From contig NZ_CP133838.1 in NCBI RefSeq assembly GCF_031432975.1, positions 992,001 to 1,056,000 of the forward strand: a stretch of 64,000 bases of DNA, written 5' to 3'. The position numbers and the translations under genes are program-made. The notes beneath the pieces were generated by a model. It did not search any database, had not been told where the DNA came from, and saw only the letters and a list, made by a program, of their open reading frames with translations. The stretch is from Buttiauxella selenatireducens (lineage in GTDB: Bacteria; Pseudomonadota; Gammaproteobacteria; Enterobacterales; Enterobacteriaceae). Shown here in pieces: positions 39,980 through 48,915 of this stretch; position 1 is the first letter of the stretch, and every line of letters begins with the position of its first letter.

Positions 39980-40159
39980 TTAGCAAACGCCAAAATCGTC
40001 GTCTTCTTTATACAAAGTCACGTCTTCCGCTTTTAGCGTGACTTTTTCACCGCTCAAAATATTCCGGGGGGTACAGAAAAGTGTATCTCCCTGAACATCC
40101 AGCACTTCATATTTCGGGCCACCTTGCTTGGGTTGCACCAAATCGCCAGCTTTGAACAT
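39980..40159 (-). CDS. DUF2158 (YodC-like) small protein
   Basis: A 59-residue ORF, start ATG 40157-40159 with GAGG seven bases upstream. The protein begins MFKAGDLVQPKQGGPKYEVL, the G-D-x-V ... G-G-P pattern of the DUF2158/YodC family, a small SH3-like barrel of unknown role. A Cys in DTLFCTP matches the conserved Cys of the family. The acidic C-terminus (YKEDDDFGVC) is specific. It is too short for many gene finders but has start, ribosome-binding site, family pattern and terminator. Confidence 0.75.
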   Translation of the reverse strand: MFKAGDLVQPKQGGPKYEVLDVQGDTLFCTPRNILSGEKVTLKAEDVTLYKEDDDFGVC

Positions 40160-40232
40160 AATTAACCTCGTTTAATCGACACAATGTATACCGTTAACCA
40201 TAGTCCAAAGCGGCTGGTTTTATACTTGAGAG

Positions 40233-40757
40233 TTAGCGCTTATTCCACGGCATAATGGCCAGCAAGCGAGCCATGCCGCAAAAACCGCTGATACCTGCAA
40301 ACAACAAACCTGCCCCCACAAATCCCGACAGTAAAAAGAAACCAGGGTGAATAGCAAAACCGAGTATCACCCCTGCGAGAATCAGTGTCCCTGCGGCTAT
40401 CTGCACCTGGCGCATTAACGGCAAAGGCTGCGATTTATCCGCGAGTATTTCCTGACCATCTTTCTTCCACGCCGTTAATCCACCTTCAATCAACAAGACT
40501 TTGGCTGGAGCCACCGCATCCGCCAGCTTCTGCGCATTTTGAGCGGTGCGCATGCCGGACTGGCAATAAAAAATGACCGTATCGAAGGGATCAAACGGGC
40601 CAAGCCTGTCGCCATTTTCGATGGCAGAAAGTGACAGTAAATGTGCCTCGGCAATATTCTCGCGCGCATATTCGTCACGCTCGCGGATATCAATCAACGC
40701 AGCGCCTTTGGCGACCAGGACTTTGGCTTCGGCTGGGGAAATAGTCTGAATAGTCAT
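40233..40757 (-). CDS. ygaP: Membrane-anchored rhodanese YgaP
   Basis: YgaP is an inner-membrane sulfurtransferase. The start at 40757 ([14 protein letters not shown]) gives 174 residues, as in E. coli; the open frame upstream is not supported. The rhodanese domain covers about 1-108 with catalytic Cys65 in CQSGMRT. Two helices follow (about 120-165) with the near-invariant [14 protein letters not shown] and [28 protein letters not shown] (given here in two overlapping blocks of the family). In E. coli its operon partner ygaV, an ArsR-type regulator, precedes it; ygaV is absent here and a GntR gene lies upstream. Confidence 0.93.
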   Translation of the reverse strand: MTIQTISPAEAKVLVAKGAALIDIRERDEYARENIAEAHLLSLSAIENGDRLGPFDPFDTVIFYCQSGMRTAQNAQKLADAVAPAKVLLIEGGLTAWKKDGQEILADKSQPLPLMRQVQIAAGTLILAGVILGFAIHPGFFLLSGFVGAGLLFAGISGFCGMARLLAIMPWNKR

Positions 40758-40803
40758 GCGGTTCCTTACAGATATTACTGACGTATTATTCATCGCCCAT
40801 CCA

Positions 40804-41505
40804 TCAGGACGATTGTTGGTGTCTGGACCAGGCCGCCAGTACCGTACGCTCGGATAGCTCAAGATATTCCATCATGGTGTGGGCGGCTTTTTCATTTTGG
40901 TCATCAATCAGCAGCGCCAGGATGTGGGCGTTTTTCTCAATATACGGGGCGTAGAGAATTTCTGGATCGTTAAGATGACCGAATACCAGCCGCAGTTCTG
41001 CGGAGATATTGCGGTACAGGCGTGTCAGGCGTTCACTGTCAGCCAGCTCAACAATCGCGGTATGAAACTTCATATTCGCGGTGCCGACATTACGCCAGTT
41101 GCTGAGCTTGCGATATTCGCGCGCCTCTTCAACGGCTGCGGCCATTTTTGCTACCGCCGGATGTAACGGGTAGGCATGCGTCAGCGCATCACACTCAATC
41201 AGACGCCGAATGCGGTAAATATCTAAAATCGCTGCCATATCTGGCACTGCCACGTAAACCCCACGGTTCGGTTCATAGCGCAGCAACCCTTCCTGGGTCA
41301 GCATGCGAAACACTTCACGTAGCGTATTGCGCGAAATATCCAGCTGTTCGCTGAGCGCCGTTTCAGACAGGCGTGCGCCAGGGGCGAGCTCGCCGACGAT
41401 AATTTTCTGGCGGATGGTTTCAGCGATTTTCTCGCCCAGCATTTGAGCGGACACATCTTTCTTCATGGGGTTCTGCGCGGTGGCCTCGTGAGCGGCAATC
41501 TTCAC
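40804..41505 (-). CDS. GntR-family regulator with FCD domain
   Basis: A 233-residue regulator: GntR winged helix at about 18-85 ([43 protein letters not shown]) and an all-helical FCD effector domain at about 95-225 ([34 protein letters not shown], with His ligands usual for a metal-binding FCD pocket). It is divergent from the pxp-type operon starting at 41825 and is probably its regulator. The start is uncertain: GTG 41505 is used, ATG 41466 ([10 protein letters not shown]) is an alternative, and neither has a strong ribosome-binding site. Confidence 0.87.
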   Translation of the reverse strand: MKIAAHEATAQNPMKKDVSAQMLGEKIAETIRQKIIVGELAPGARLSETALSEQLDISRNTLREVFRMLTQEGLLRYEPNRGVYVAVPDMAAILDIYRIRRLIECDALTHAYPLHPAVAKMAAAVEEAREYRKLSNWRNVGTANMKFHTAIVELADSERLTRLYRNISAELRLVFGHLNDPEILYAPYIEKNAHILALLIDDQNEKAAHTMMEYLELSERTVLAAWSRHQQSS

Positions 41506-41559
41506 ATATTAGCCTGGTAGCGGCAAGGCATTGAGATGATGGGATTATTTCAATTTCAT

Positions 41560-41613
41560 GCACTATAAATGCGCATGAATGCATTTTTATGCACATTAGT
41601 GGTGCAAATCTTC
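41560..41613. promoter_or_regulatory. Candidate operator region of the GntR regulator
   Basis: The gap between the divergent genes contains TGCATTTTTATGCA (41580-41593, perfect TGCAT arms), preceded by CATGCACTATAAATGCGCATG and followed by CACATTAGTGGTGCAAAT. Repeated ATGCA/TGCAT elements suit a dimeric GntR regulator. The rest of the 41506-41824 gap shows no gene. Confidence 0.45.
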
Positions 41614-41824
41614 ATTTCCGGAAAGATAGCGAGCGGCAAAAAGTGATCTGTGTTGGCTTTTTATCATCGAGTTTTCGATTCTGTTTGTCTAATTAATCAA
41701 CACTCACTAGGTTATTGTTCAACAATAATTTAATGTTTGATTAACAATTACCGATTTTACCTCAACGATGGTCCGCTTATTGCTTAACAGACAACGTCAT
41801 AATTCTAATAACGGAGTGAGTCAG

Positions 41825-43066
41825 ATGGCAGCGCAAGAAATCGAAAACAAATCCTTTGTCCAGAAGCGACGTTCGTCGCTGCTTGCGGCGATTTTCCTGA
41901 TGGCGACCTCGGCTATTGGTCCGGGCTTCATCACCCAGACGGCCACCTTCACCGCCACCATGGGCGCGGCATTCGCCTTTGGTATTCTGGCCTCGATAAT
42001 CATCGACTTTGTGGTGCAACAGAATATCTGGCGCGTGGTGACTGTGACGCGGATGCGCGCTTCTGATGTCGCTAACGAAGCGCTGCCGGGCAGTGGTTAT
42101 CTGTTGGCGGTACTGGTGATTTTCGGTGGGCTGGTGTTTAACGTCGGCAACATTGCCGGGGCCGGTCTTGGCTTAAATGCCATGTTAGGGATTTCGCCAA
42201 AATGGGGCGGATTACTCAGCGCGATGCTTGCGATTTACATCTTCTCATCGCGTCGCGCCAGTACGGCTATCGACCGTCTGATTATTATCCTGGGTTTGGT
42301 GATGATCGGTCTGACGTTATATGTGGCGATAGTTTCGTCCCCACCGGTGGGCGAAGCGCTGCGCCAGAGCGTGTTCCCGGACACCATGAACTTTGCCATG
42401 ATCACCACCATCGTAGGGGGCACGGTCGGGGGTTACATCTCCTATGCCGGTGCGCATCGCCTGTTGGATAAAGGCATGACGGGCGTTGAGAACATCGATG
42501 CGGTGTCGTCGGCAGCCACCAAAGGCATATTAGTGGTGGGATTGATGCGTTACGTGCTGTTCCTGGCGGTGCTGGGTGTTGTGGCAAGCGGCGTGACGTT
42601 AGACATTTCCAGCCAGGTTGCGAACCCGGCCTCACAAGCCTTCCAGCATGCAGTTGGCAGCTTTGGTGTGCGGATCTTTGGCTTTATCTTCTGGGCTGCG
42701 GCTCTCACCAGTGTCATTGGCGCAGCCTATACCTCGGTCAGCTTCATGACGGTATTTAATAAGAAGATGACTGAACGCCAGCGTAATATCGCGACCATCC
42801 TGTTTATTGCCGTATCGCTGGTGGTTTACCTGTTGCTGGGAACGGCACCGGCTGCATTGCTGGTCTTTGCGGGTGGATTCAACGGCCTGATCCTGCCAAT
42901 CGGCCTGACCATTTTTGTCTACGTTGGCTGGAAACGCGCTGATTTGATGTCGGGTTATGTTTACCCGCGCTGGCTGCTGTGGACGGGCGTTGTGACCTGC
43001 GCACTGACCTGGTACATGGGCGCGATTTCCGTTGGCGCTATTTTTGACTTCCTGAAAGTTGTCTGA
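41825..43066 (+). CDS. NRAMP-related transporter of the 5-oxoproline locus (YcsG-like)
   Basis: The 413-residue membrane protein (start 41825, [11 protein letters not shown], after GGAG) has about eleven helices and an NRAMP fold pattern; Bacillus subtilis YcsG in the ycsFGI-kipIA operon is the closest known counterpart. The helix 1 region reads [19 protein letters not shown]. The NRAMP metal motif DPGN, expected just after GP-x-F, is missing. This argues against divalent metal transport; uptake of 5-oxoproline or a related acid is my inference. It is the first gene of the operon, ten bases before pxpA. Confidence 0.82.
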   Translation: MAAQEIENKSFVQKRRSSLLAAIFLMATSAIGPGFITQTATFTATMGAAFAFGILASIIIDFVVQQNIWRVVTVTRMRASDVANEALPGSGYLLAVLVIFGGLVFNVGNIAGAGLGLNAMLGISPKWGGLLSAMLAIYIFSSRRASTAIDRLIIILGLVMIGLTLYVAIVSSPPVGEALRQSVFPDTMNFAMITTIVGGTVGGYISYAGAHRLLDKGMTGVENIDAVSSAATKGILVVGLMRYVLFLAVLGVVASGVTLDISSQVANPASQAFQHAVGSFGVRIFGFIFWAAALTSVIGAAYTSVSFMTVFNKKMTERQRNIATILFIAVSLVVYLLLGTAPAALLVFAGGFNGLILPIGLTIFVYVGWKRADLMSGYVYPRWLLWTGVVTCALTWYMGAISVGAIFDFLKVV

Positions 43067-43076
43067 GGAAAAGCAG

Positions 43077-43847
43077 ATGTTAAAAACGATTGATCTCAAT
43101 AGCGATTTGGGAGAGAGCTTCGGGCAATGGAGCATGGGCGACGACGCCGCCATCCTTAAACTGGTGAGCAGCGCCAACGTAGCGTGCGGTTTTCACGCCG
43201 GGTCGCCCGCAGGCATGCTTGAAACCCTGAAAGCCGCCAAAGCTCAGGGCGTCACGGTTGGGGCGCACGTCGCCTATCCAGACCTTGTGGGATTTGGCCG
43301 TCGTAATATGGACATCGCAAGCGATGAGCTTACCGCCGACGTGATTTACCAGATTGGCGCGTTGCAAGGGTTGGCACGTGCGGCGGGGACGGAAGTGCGC
43401 TACGTCAAACCGCACGGCGCGCTTTATAACACCATTGCTTATAACGAGCGCCAGGCATTGGCGGTCATCGACGGGATCCTGGCTGTTGACCCGAACTTGC
43501 CGCTGGTGGGGCTGGCGGGTTCCCCAGTGCTGCAATGGGCGCAGCAAAAAGGGTTGAAAACGATTTCGGAAGCGTTCGCAGACCGTGCCTACCATGCGGA
43601 CGGTACGCTGGTTTCCCGTCGGGAAGCGGGATCGGTTCTGCACGATGCGCAGCAGGTTGCAGAACGCATGCTGCAACTGATTACCGAAGGTGGCGTGTCA
43701 TCAATCGAAGGAAAATTTACCCCGATTCAGGCGGAGTCTATCTGCGTACATGGCGATAGCCCAGGCGCGATAGCCATGGCACACCAGATCCGCACCTTGC
43801 TTGAAGCGCAGGGCATCGCCATCCGTTCATTTATTTCTCAGGCGTAA
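43077..43847 (+). CDS. pxpA: 5-oxoprolinase subunit PxpA (LamB/YcsF family)
   Basis: PxpA acts with PxpB and PxpC in the ATP-dependent opening of 5-oxoproline to glutamate. The start at 43077 ([16 protein letters not shown]) has GAGG upstream and gives 256 residues; a frame open back to a TTG at 43059 overlaps the previous gene. Family blocks are DLNSDLGES (6-14), [20 protein letters not shown] and VKPHGALYN. Compared with E. coli PxpA it has an insertion after DLGESFG ([10 protein letters not shown]), the longer form seen in YcsF proteins. The gene ends 12 bases before the DUF1445 gene. Confidence 0.93.
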   Translation: MLKTIDLNSDLGESFGQWSMGDDAAILKLVSSANVACGFHAGSPAGMLETLKAAKAQGVTVGAHVAYPDLVGFGRRNMDIASDELTADVIYQIGALQGLARAAGTEVRYVKPHGALYNTIAYNERQALAVIDGILAVDPNLPLVGLAGSPVLQWAQQKGLKTISEAFADRAYHADGTLVSRREAGSVLHDAQQVAERMLQLITEGGVSSIEGKFTPIQAESICVHGDSPGAIAMAHQIRTLLEAQGIAIRSFISQA

Positions 43848-43859
43848 GGAGACGCGGCA

Positions 43860-44669
43860 ATGAATGCACTCATGAAAGCCAGTCAGCAGGCAATTGCCGC
43901 TGCCCGCGAGGCTCGCCTTGCGATTCGTCACGGCTTTGATAAACCGACAGCCGGAATAGCCCCCGGCATGACCCAGGCGAATATGATTTGCCTGCCGCGA
44001 GACTGGGCGTTTGATTTCCTGCTGTATGCCCAGCGCAACCCGCAAAGCTGCCCAGTGCTGGATGTCATTGAAGCGGGAGGTTATCAAACGGTGCTGGCAG
44101 AAGGTGCCGATTTACGCACCGATATTCCCCGTTATCGCGTCTGGGAGCAGGGCAAACTGGTGGATGAAATCACCGATGCGCGTGCGGTCTGGGAACAACA
44201 TCCTGATTTGGTGAGTTTTTTAATCGGCTGTAGCTTCACCTTTGAAACACCGCTGCGCGAAGCGGGCATCGACGTGCGTCATATTACTGACGGCTGTAAC
44301 GTGCCGATGTACAAAACCAACCGCCTTTGCCGCCCGGCAGGCCGTTTGCAGGGAGAACTGGTCGTTTCAATGCGCCCAATCCCGGCAGACCGCGTGGCAG
44401 ACGCCGTGATGATCAGTGGACGTTTCCCGGCCGTGCATGGTGCGCCGGTGCACATTGGCGAACCCCATCTGCTGGGCATCAGCGATCTTTCACGTCCTGA
44501 CTTTGGTGATTCGGTGCGCATTGAACCGGGTGAAATCCCGGTGTTCTGGGCCTGTGGTGTGACTCCGCAAGCGGCAGTGATGAAATCGGGCGTCCCTTTT
44601 GCCCTCAGCCACGCACCGGGCCACATGTTTATTACCGATGTTCCTGATGCCGCCTGGCAGGGAGCGTGA
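43860..44669 (+). CDS. DUF1445 / YcsI-family putative hydro-lyase
   Basis: A 269-residue soluble protein of the UPF0317/DUF1445 family, annotated elsewhere as putative hydro-lyase or related to D-glutamate cyclase. Visible blocks are [19 protein letters not shown] (about 24-42), [12 protein letters not shown] (about 117-128), [15 protein letters not shown] and [11 protein letters not shown] near the end. D-glutamate cyclase makes 5-oxo-D-proline, so a role beside 5-oxoprolinase is plausible: interconverting glutamate and oxoproline or feeding a stereoisomer. The reaction here is inferred only. It stands between pxpA and pxpBC, as ycsI does in Bacillus. Confidence 0.82.
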   Translation: MNALMKASQQAIAAAREARLAIRHGFDKPTAGIAPGMTQANMICLPRDWAFDFLLYAQRNPQSCPVLDVIEAGGYQTVLAEGADLRTDIPRYRVWEQGKLVDEITDARAVWEQHPDLVSFLIGCSFTFETPLREAGIDVRHITDGCNVPMYKTNRLCRPAGRLQGELVVSMRPIPADRVADAVMISGRFPAVHGAPVHIGEPHLLGISDLSRPDFGDSVRIEPGEIPVFWACGVTPQAAVMKSGVPFALSHAPGHMFITDVPDAAWQGA

Positions 44670-44670
44670 A

Positions 44671-46278
44671 GTGAGATTTTTAGCCGTAAACTTAAGCAGT
44701 TTTCTGGTCGAACTGGCATCGCTTGACGACACGCTGGCACTTTTCGAGGCGCTTAGCGCTATGCCAGAAAAGGGTATCGAAGAGATTATCCCTGCCGCGC
44801 GGACGTTGTTGATCCGTTATCAACCGCAACAAACCAGCATGGCGCAGCTCGCAGAAAAGATCGCCCGGCGTCCTTTGAATCAGCGCAGTGCGCGCAGTGG
44901 GCAGCAGGTAACTATCCCCGTGCACTACAACGGCGAAGATCTCCCCGCCGTCGCTGAGTTAATGGGGATCACGCTTCAGGACGTTGTCCGCCGTCATCAG
45001 GAATGTACCTGGAACGTGGCGTTTACCGGCTTTGCGCCCGGTTTTGCCTATCTGGTTTCAGACACGGGCGGATGGAAAACACCGCGCCGCAGTACGCCGC
45101 GCACCCGCATTCCCGCAGGTTCAGTCGCCCTGGCCGGAGAGTTCAGCGGTGTTTATCCGCAAGCAAGTCCTGGCGGCTGGCAGCTTATCGGCCAGACAGA
45201 ATTAAAAATGTGGGACCTTGCGCGCAAGCAGCCAGCTTTGCTGTTGCCAGGCAGCCAGGTTCAGTTTGTTGATGGAAGCGTTGGCTCCAGAATCATCTCT
45301 TTGCCTGCTCATGCCGAGGCACAAACCCCACCGATAACGGAAAACGCGACGATGACCGTGCTTGCCACAGGTCTGCAAACCTTGTGGCAGGATGACGGGC
45401 GTGGCGGGAAAGCCGCACTGGGTTTATCGGAATCAGGATCGATGGACAAAAATGCGCAGCACACCGCAAATCGTATTGTGGGTAACCCGACGCACTTGCC
45501 GTGTCTGGAGATAACGCAAGGCGGTTTTCGCGCCCGGGCAAACGGTGATGTGGTCGTGAGCATTACGGGGGCGGCCTGTCCGCTCACCCTGAAAACCGCT
45601 GAAGGCACGCGCTATTGCGTAGAAAGCTATCGTCCGCTGAATTTAGCCGCAGGGGATGAAATCCACCTGGGTCAGCCCGCTCGCGGTTTACGCAGCTATC
45701 TTGCGGTGCGTAGCGGGTTTGTTGTGCAGCAAATTCTTGGGAGCGGCGCGCGCGACAGCCTGGCGCAAGTCGGCCCGGACCCGATTTGTGTCGGCGACAT
45801 TTTACACACCGGCGCACATCCACATTGCAACGCTGTTTTGCTGGATGAACTCCCGGTGCCAAATCTGCCTGCCGCTGGCGAAACCGTCACTCTGGATATT
45901 GTGCTTGGCCCGCGCACTGACTGGTTTACCGCTCAGGCGTTAGAGCATTTAACGGCGCAGGACTGGAATGTGACCCCACAGTCTAACCGTATCGGATTGC
46001 GGCTGGATGGGGCGCAAAAACTGGAGCGACGCCTGCATCAGGAACTGCCGAGCGAGGGGACGTGCAGCGGATCTATCCAGGTCCCAGCCAGCGGCCAACC
46101 GGTGCTGTTCTTACATGACCACCCCTTAACGGGCGGTTATCCGGTTATCGCCGCCGTCGCTGAATATCACCTTGATTTGGCTGGGCAAATCCCGCCAGGT
46201 GCTGCCATCCGGTTCAACATTATCCAACCGTTTACCGAAATAACAGGGAGTTACACCCGTGACCACCGCGCTGCATAA
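44671..46278 (+). CDS. Fused 5-oxoprolinase subunits PxpB-PxpC (KipI-KipA)
   Basis: One 535-residue protein joins the KipI domain (about 1-207; TGFAPGFAYL at 119-128, TPRTRIPAGSVALAG at 142-156) and the KipA domain (about 227-520; GRGGKAALGLSESGSMD) by a short linker near 208-226. In E. coli these are the separate proteins PxpB and PxpC. The same two domains form the carboxyltransferase part of urea carboxylase (AHS1-AHS2). The GTG start at 44671 has GGAG six bases upstream; the earlier open frame lies in the DUF1445 gene. The 3' end overlaps the biotin carboxylase gene by 20 bases. Confidence 0.92.
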   Translation: MRFLAVNLSSFLVELASLDDTLALFEALSAMPEKGIEEIIPAARTLLIRYQPQQTSMAQLAEKIARRPLNQRSARSGQQVTIPVHYNGEDLPAVAELMGITLQDVVRRHQECTWNVAFTGFAPGFAYLVSDTGGWKTPRRSTPRTRIPAGSVALAGEFSGVYPQASPGGWQLIGQTELKMWDLARKQPALLLPGSQVQFVDGSVGSRIISLPAHAEAQTPPITENATMTVLATGLQTLWQDDGRGGKAALGLSESGSMDKNAQHTANRIVGNPTHLPCLEITQGGFRARANGDVVVSITGAACPLTLKTAEGTRYCVESYRPLNLAAGDEIHLGQPARGLRSYLAVRSGFVVQQILGSGARDSLAQVGPDPICVGDILHTGAHPHCNAVLLDELPVPNLPAAGETVTLDIVLGPRTDWFTAQALEHLTAQDWNVTPQSNRIGLRLDGAQKLERRLHQELPSEGTCSGSIQVPASGQPVLFLHDHPLTGGYPVIAAVAEYHLDLAGQIPPGAAIRFNIIQPFTEITGSYTRDHRAA

Positions 46279-47998
46279 AGTTCTGATCGCCAACCGTGGC
46301 GAGATTGCCGTTCGTATTATTCGTGCCTGCCGGGATTACGGTGCGCAGGCGGTGGCGGTGTACGCTGACCCGGATGCCAACGCGATGCACGTGCAAATGG
46401 CCGATGAAGCCTGGGCGCTGCCTGGCACAAGCTCCGCAGACACCTATTTAAACATTGAGGCGCTGGTGAATATTGCCAGACGCAGCGGTGCAACGATGGT
46501 GCACCCTGGTTATGGGTTCCTCTCTGAACGTGCTGAATTTGCTCGTGCGGTGCAGGCGGCGGGGCTCATCTGGATTGGCCCGCAACCGGAAACTATCGAA
46601 AAGCTCGGCGACAAAGTGCAGGCGCGTAAAATCGCTATGGAAGTGGGCGCGCCCCTGGTAAAAGGCACGCCTGATCCGGTGAGCAGCGGGAGAGAAGTGC
46701 TGGATTTTGCCGCCACTTATGGTTTGCCTGTGGCGATAAAAGCCGCCTTTGGCGGCGGTGGGCGCGGTCTGAAAGTGGCCTGGAAACTTGAAGAAGTGGA
46801 AGAGCTTTATCACTCTGCGACTCGCGAGGCACTGACCGCATTTGGGCGAGCTGAATGTTATGTCGAGCAGTATCTTGACCGCCCACGCCATATAGAAGCG
46901 CAGGTGATAGCCGATAAACACGGCAATGTGGTGGTGCTCGGTACGCGTGACTGCTCATTGCAACGTCGCAACCAGAAACTGGTGGAAGAAGCGCCCGCCC
47001 CGTTTATTACTGAAACCCTTCGCGAGCAAATCCACCAGGCTGCCCACGATATTTGTGCCCATGCGGGTTACATTGGCGCAGGCACCGTGGAGTTTTTACT
47101 GAGCCGCGACGGGACGTTGTCGTTCCTCGAAGTGAATACCCGCCTCCAGGTAGAACATCCGGTCACCGAAGAGACAACCGGGCTGGATATTGTGGTGGAA
47201 CAATTGCGGATTGCGGAAGGTTTACCGTTGAGTATTCAGGCAACGCCTGCACCGCGTGGCCACTCGTTTGAGTTCCGCATTAACGCCGAAGATGCCGGAA
47301 AAGGCTATTTACCTACGCCAGGCAAGATAACGGTATTCCGTGCACCCAGCGGGCCGGGGATTCGTCTGGACAGTGGCGTTGACGAAACATCAAGCGTACC
47401 AGGCTGTTATGACTCGCTGATGGCAAAACTTATCGTCACCGGTAGCACGCGCGAACAGGCCATTGCCCGCGCACGCCGCGCCCTGCGTGAGTTTGAAATC
47501 GGCGGCGTTGCATCCGTACTGCCGTTCCATCGTGCAGTGATGGACGATGCCGATTTTACCGACGGTTTCGCCGTTCATACCCGCTGGATTGAAACTGACT
47601 TTGCCGGGCGCATTGAATTTGCCCCGCGCCAGGTACCCAAACCGGATGAAGTTTTAACTCGTACCTGGATTGAACTTGATGGTCGCCGGGTTCAGCTCGG
47701 CCTGCCTGCGAACATGTTTAGCGGCGCGGTTATCTCAGAACCTGGCAATGTGCTGACGCCTGTGGCTGAACCGGTCAATGAAGACGCCATTGAAGCGCCC
47801 ATTTCTGGCGTGCTTCACAGTTGGTTGGCGCAAGAGGGCAAAGCGGTGCAGCAAGGCGAAGTGATTGCCGTCATGGAAGCCATGAAAATGGAAGTCCAGG
47901 TTGTGGCACATCGCAGCGGCACGTTGAAACATCAGGCTACGACCGGTAATACGATGGATGCCGGGAGCGTGCTTGGGGTGATTAGCCCGCTTAGCTGA
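46259..47998 (+). CDS. Biotin carboxylase with C-terminal biotin carrier domain
   Basis: The 579-residue protein carries a biotin carboxylase module at about 5-450 (KVLIANRGEIAVRIIRA, ATP-grasp with AAFGGGGRGLKV, LVEEAPAPFI, FLEVNTRLQVEHPVTEE) and a biotinyl domain with EAMKMEVQ, Lys543 being the biotin site. It makes carboxybiotin; no acetyl- or propionyl-CoA carboxyltransferase is near. The GTG start lies 20 bases inside the pxpBC gene, so both are co-translated, and the KipI-KipA protein is the likely partner. The natural substrate is unknown; 5-oxoproline or a small amide is suggested by context. Confidence 0.9.
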   Translation: MTTALHKVLIANRGEIAVRIIRACRDYGAQAVAVYADPDANAMHVQMADEAWALPGTSSADTYLNIEALVNIARRSGATMVHPGYGFLSERAEFARAVQAAGLIWIGPQPETIEKLGDKVQARKIAMEVGAPLVKGTPDPVSSGREVLDFAATYGLPVAIKAAFGGGGRGLKVAWKLEEVEELYHSATREALTAFGRAECYVEQYLDRPRHIEAQVIADKHGNVVVLGTRDCSLQRRNQKLVEEAPAPFITETLREQIHQAAHDICAHAGYIGAGTVEFLLSRDGTLSFLEVNTRLQVEHPVTEETTGLDIVVEQLRIAEGLPLSIQATPAPRGHSFEFRINAEDAGKGYLPTPGKITVFRAPSGPGIRLDSGVDETSSVPGCYDSLMAKLIVTGSTREQAIARARRALREFEIGGVASVLPFHRAVMDDADFTDGFAVHTRWIETDFAGRIEFAPRQVPKPDEVLTRTWIELDGRRVQLGLPANMFSGAVISEPGNVLTPVAEPVNEDAIEAPISGVLHSWLAQEGKAVQQGEVIAVMEAMKMEVQVVAHRSGTLKHQATTGNTMDAGSVLGVISPLS

Positions 47999-48014
47999 CG
48001 GTTCCAGGCACAAA

Positions 48015-48055
48015 AAAGCCCGCGTAACTTTCGTTATGCGGGCTTTCTTTTTCAT
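48015..48055 (+). terminator. Terminator of the pxp-carboxylase operon
   Basis: AAAGCCCGC (48015-48023) pairs with GCGGGCTTT (48038-48046), followed by CTTTTTC. An A run precedes it, so it may also end the RIO kinase gene on the other strand. Confidence 0.88.
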
Positions 48056-48060
48056 GACTC

Positions 48061-48915
48061 TTATTCTTGTTCGCGCTCTTTGAGCGCCCGCTGACGCTCG
48101 TAAAAATCATCTTCCGCGGTAATGATTTCATCCATCAGTGAATCCATATCCACGTCATGAATCTCTTCGACGAACAGACCGGTTAGCGGTGTTTCTGGGG
48201 TTAATTTTCCATCTTCATATAACGCCCAGATTTCTTTCGCGTAACGTGTGCCCAGCAACTGCGGAGCAAACTGGCCATAGTAGGCCGTGATGTTATTCAC
48301 ATCACGTTTGAACATGGATTCCGCATGGTTGTTTGCGGCGGCGTCTACCGCTTGCGGCAAGTCGATAATGACCGGCCCTTGCGCATCGAGCAGCACGTTA
48401 AACTCCGATAAATCCCCATGCACAAGACCTGCACACAACATGCGCACGATATTGCGGATCATCGTATCGAAATCAGCAATGGCGCTTTCTTCGTCCAGGG
48501 TGACATCGCTAAGACGTGGCGCAACAGCACCTTCAGCGTCCGTGACCAGTTCCATCAATAACACGCCGTCAATGCACATATAAGGCTGCGGGACGCGGAC
48601 TCCGGCGTTAGCAAGACGGAACAGCGCATCGACCTCGGCCATTTGCCAGGTTTCTTCCTGCTGCTTGCGTCCGAATTTTGAGCCTTTCTGCATGGCGCGG
48701 TTATTACGGGTATTACGGACTTTACGCCCTTCCTGATACTGCACCGCCTGCTTAAAGCTGCGTTGCATCGCTTCTTTGTACACTTTGGCGCACTGGATTT
48801 TGTCACCGCATAAAACGGTGTAAACGTCGGCTTCTTTGCCGCTCTTCAGTCGCTGGAGCACATCATCAACCAGGCCGTCATCGACCAGCGGTTGGAGTCT
48901 GTTTGGGATTTTCAT
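48061..48915 (-). CDS. RIO1-type serine protein kinase
   Basis: A 284-residue bacterial RIO kinase. The ATP-binding region includes GKEADVYTV (27-35) and Lys44 in CAKVYKE, the catalytic loop is LVHGDLSEFNVLL with His166-Asp168, and the metal-binding Asp185 is in VIIDLPQAVD. Basic stretches at about 50-90 (KVRNTRNNRAMQKGSKFGRKQ) may contact nucleic acid. Archaeal and eukaryotic relatives act in ribosome maturation; the role in enterobacteria is not established to my knowledge. The gene stands alone, with terminator-like sequence on one side and a 730-bp gap on the other. Confidence 0.88.
   Translation of the reverse strand: MKIPNRLQPLVDDGLVDDVLQRLKSGKEADVYTVLCGDKIQCAKVYKEAMQRSFKQAVQYQEGRKVRNTRNNRAMQKGSKFGRKQQEETWQMAEVDALFRLANAGVRVPQPYMCIDGVLLMELVTDAEGAVAPRLSDVTLDEESAIADFDTMIRNIVRMLCAGLVHGDLSEFNVLLDAQGPVIIDLPQAVDAAANNHAESMFKRDVNNITAYYGQFAPQLLGTRYAKEIWALYEDGKLTPETPLTGLFVEEIHDVDMDSLMDEIITAEDDFYERQRALKEREQE

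Noticed and set aside
43080-43676. 198-codon minus-strand ORF opposite pxpA
   Set aside because: Shadow frame; pxpA is supported by motifs, ribosome-binding site and operon position.
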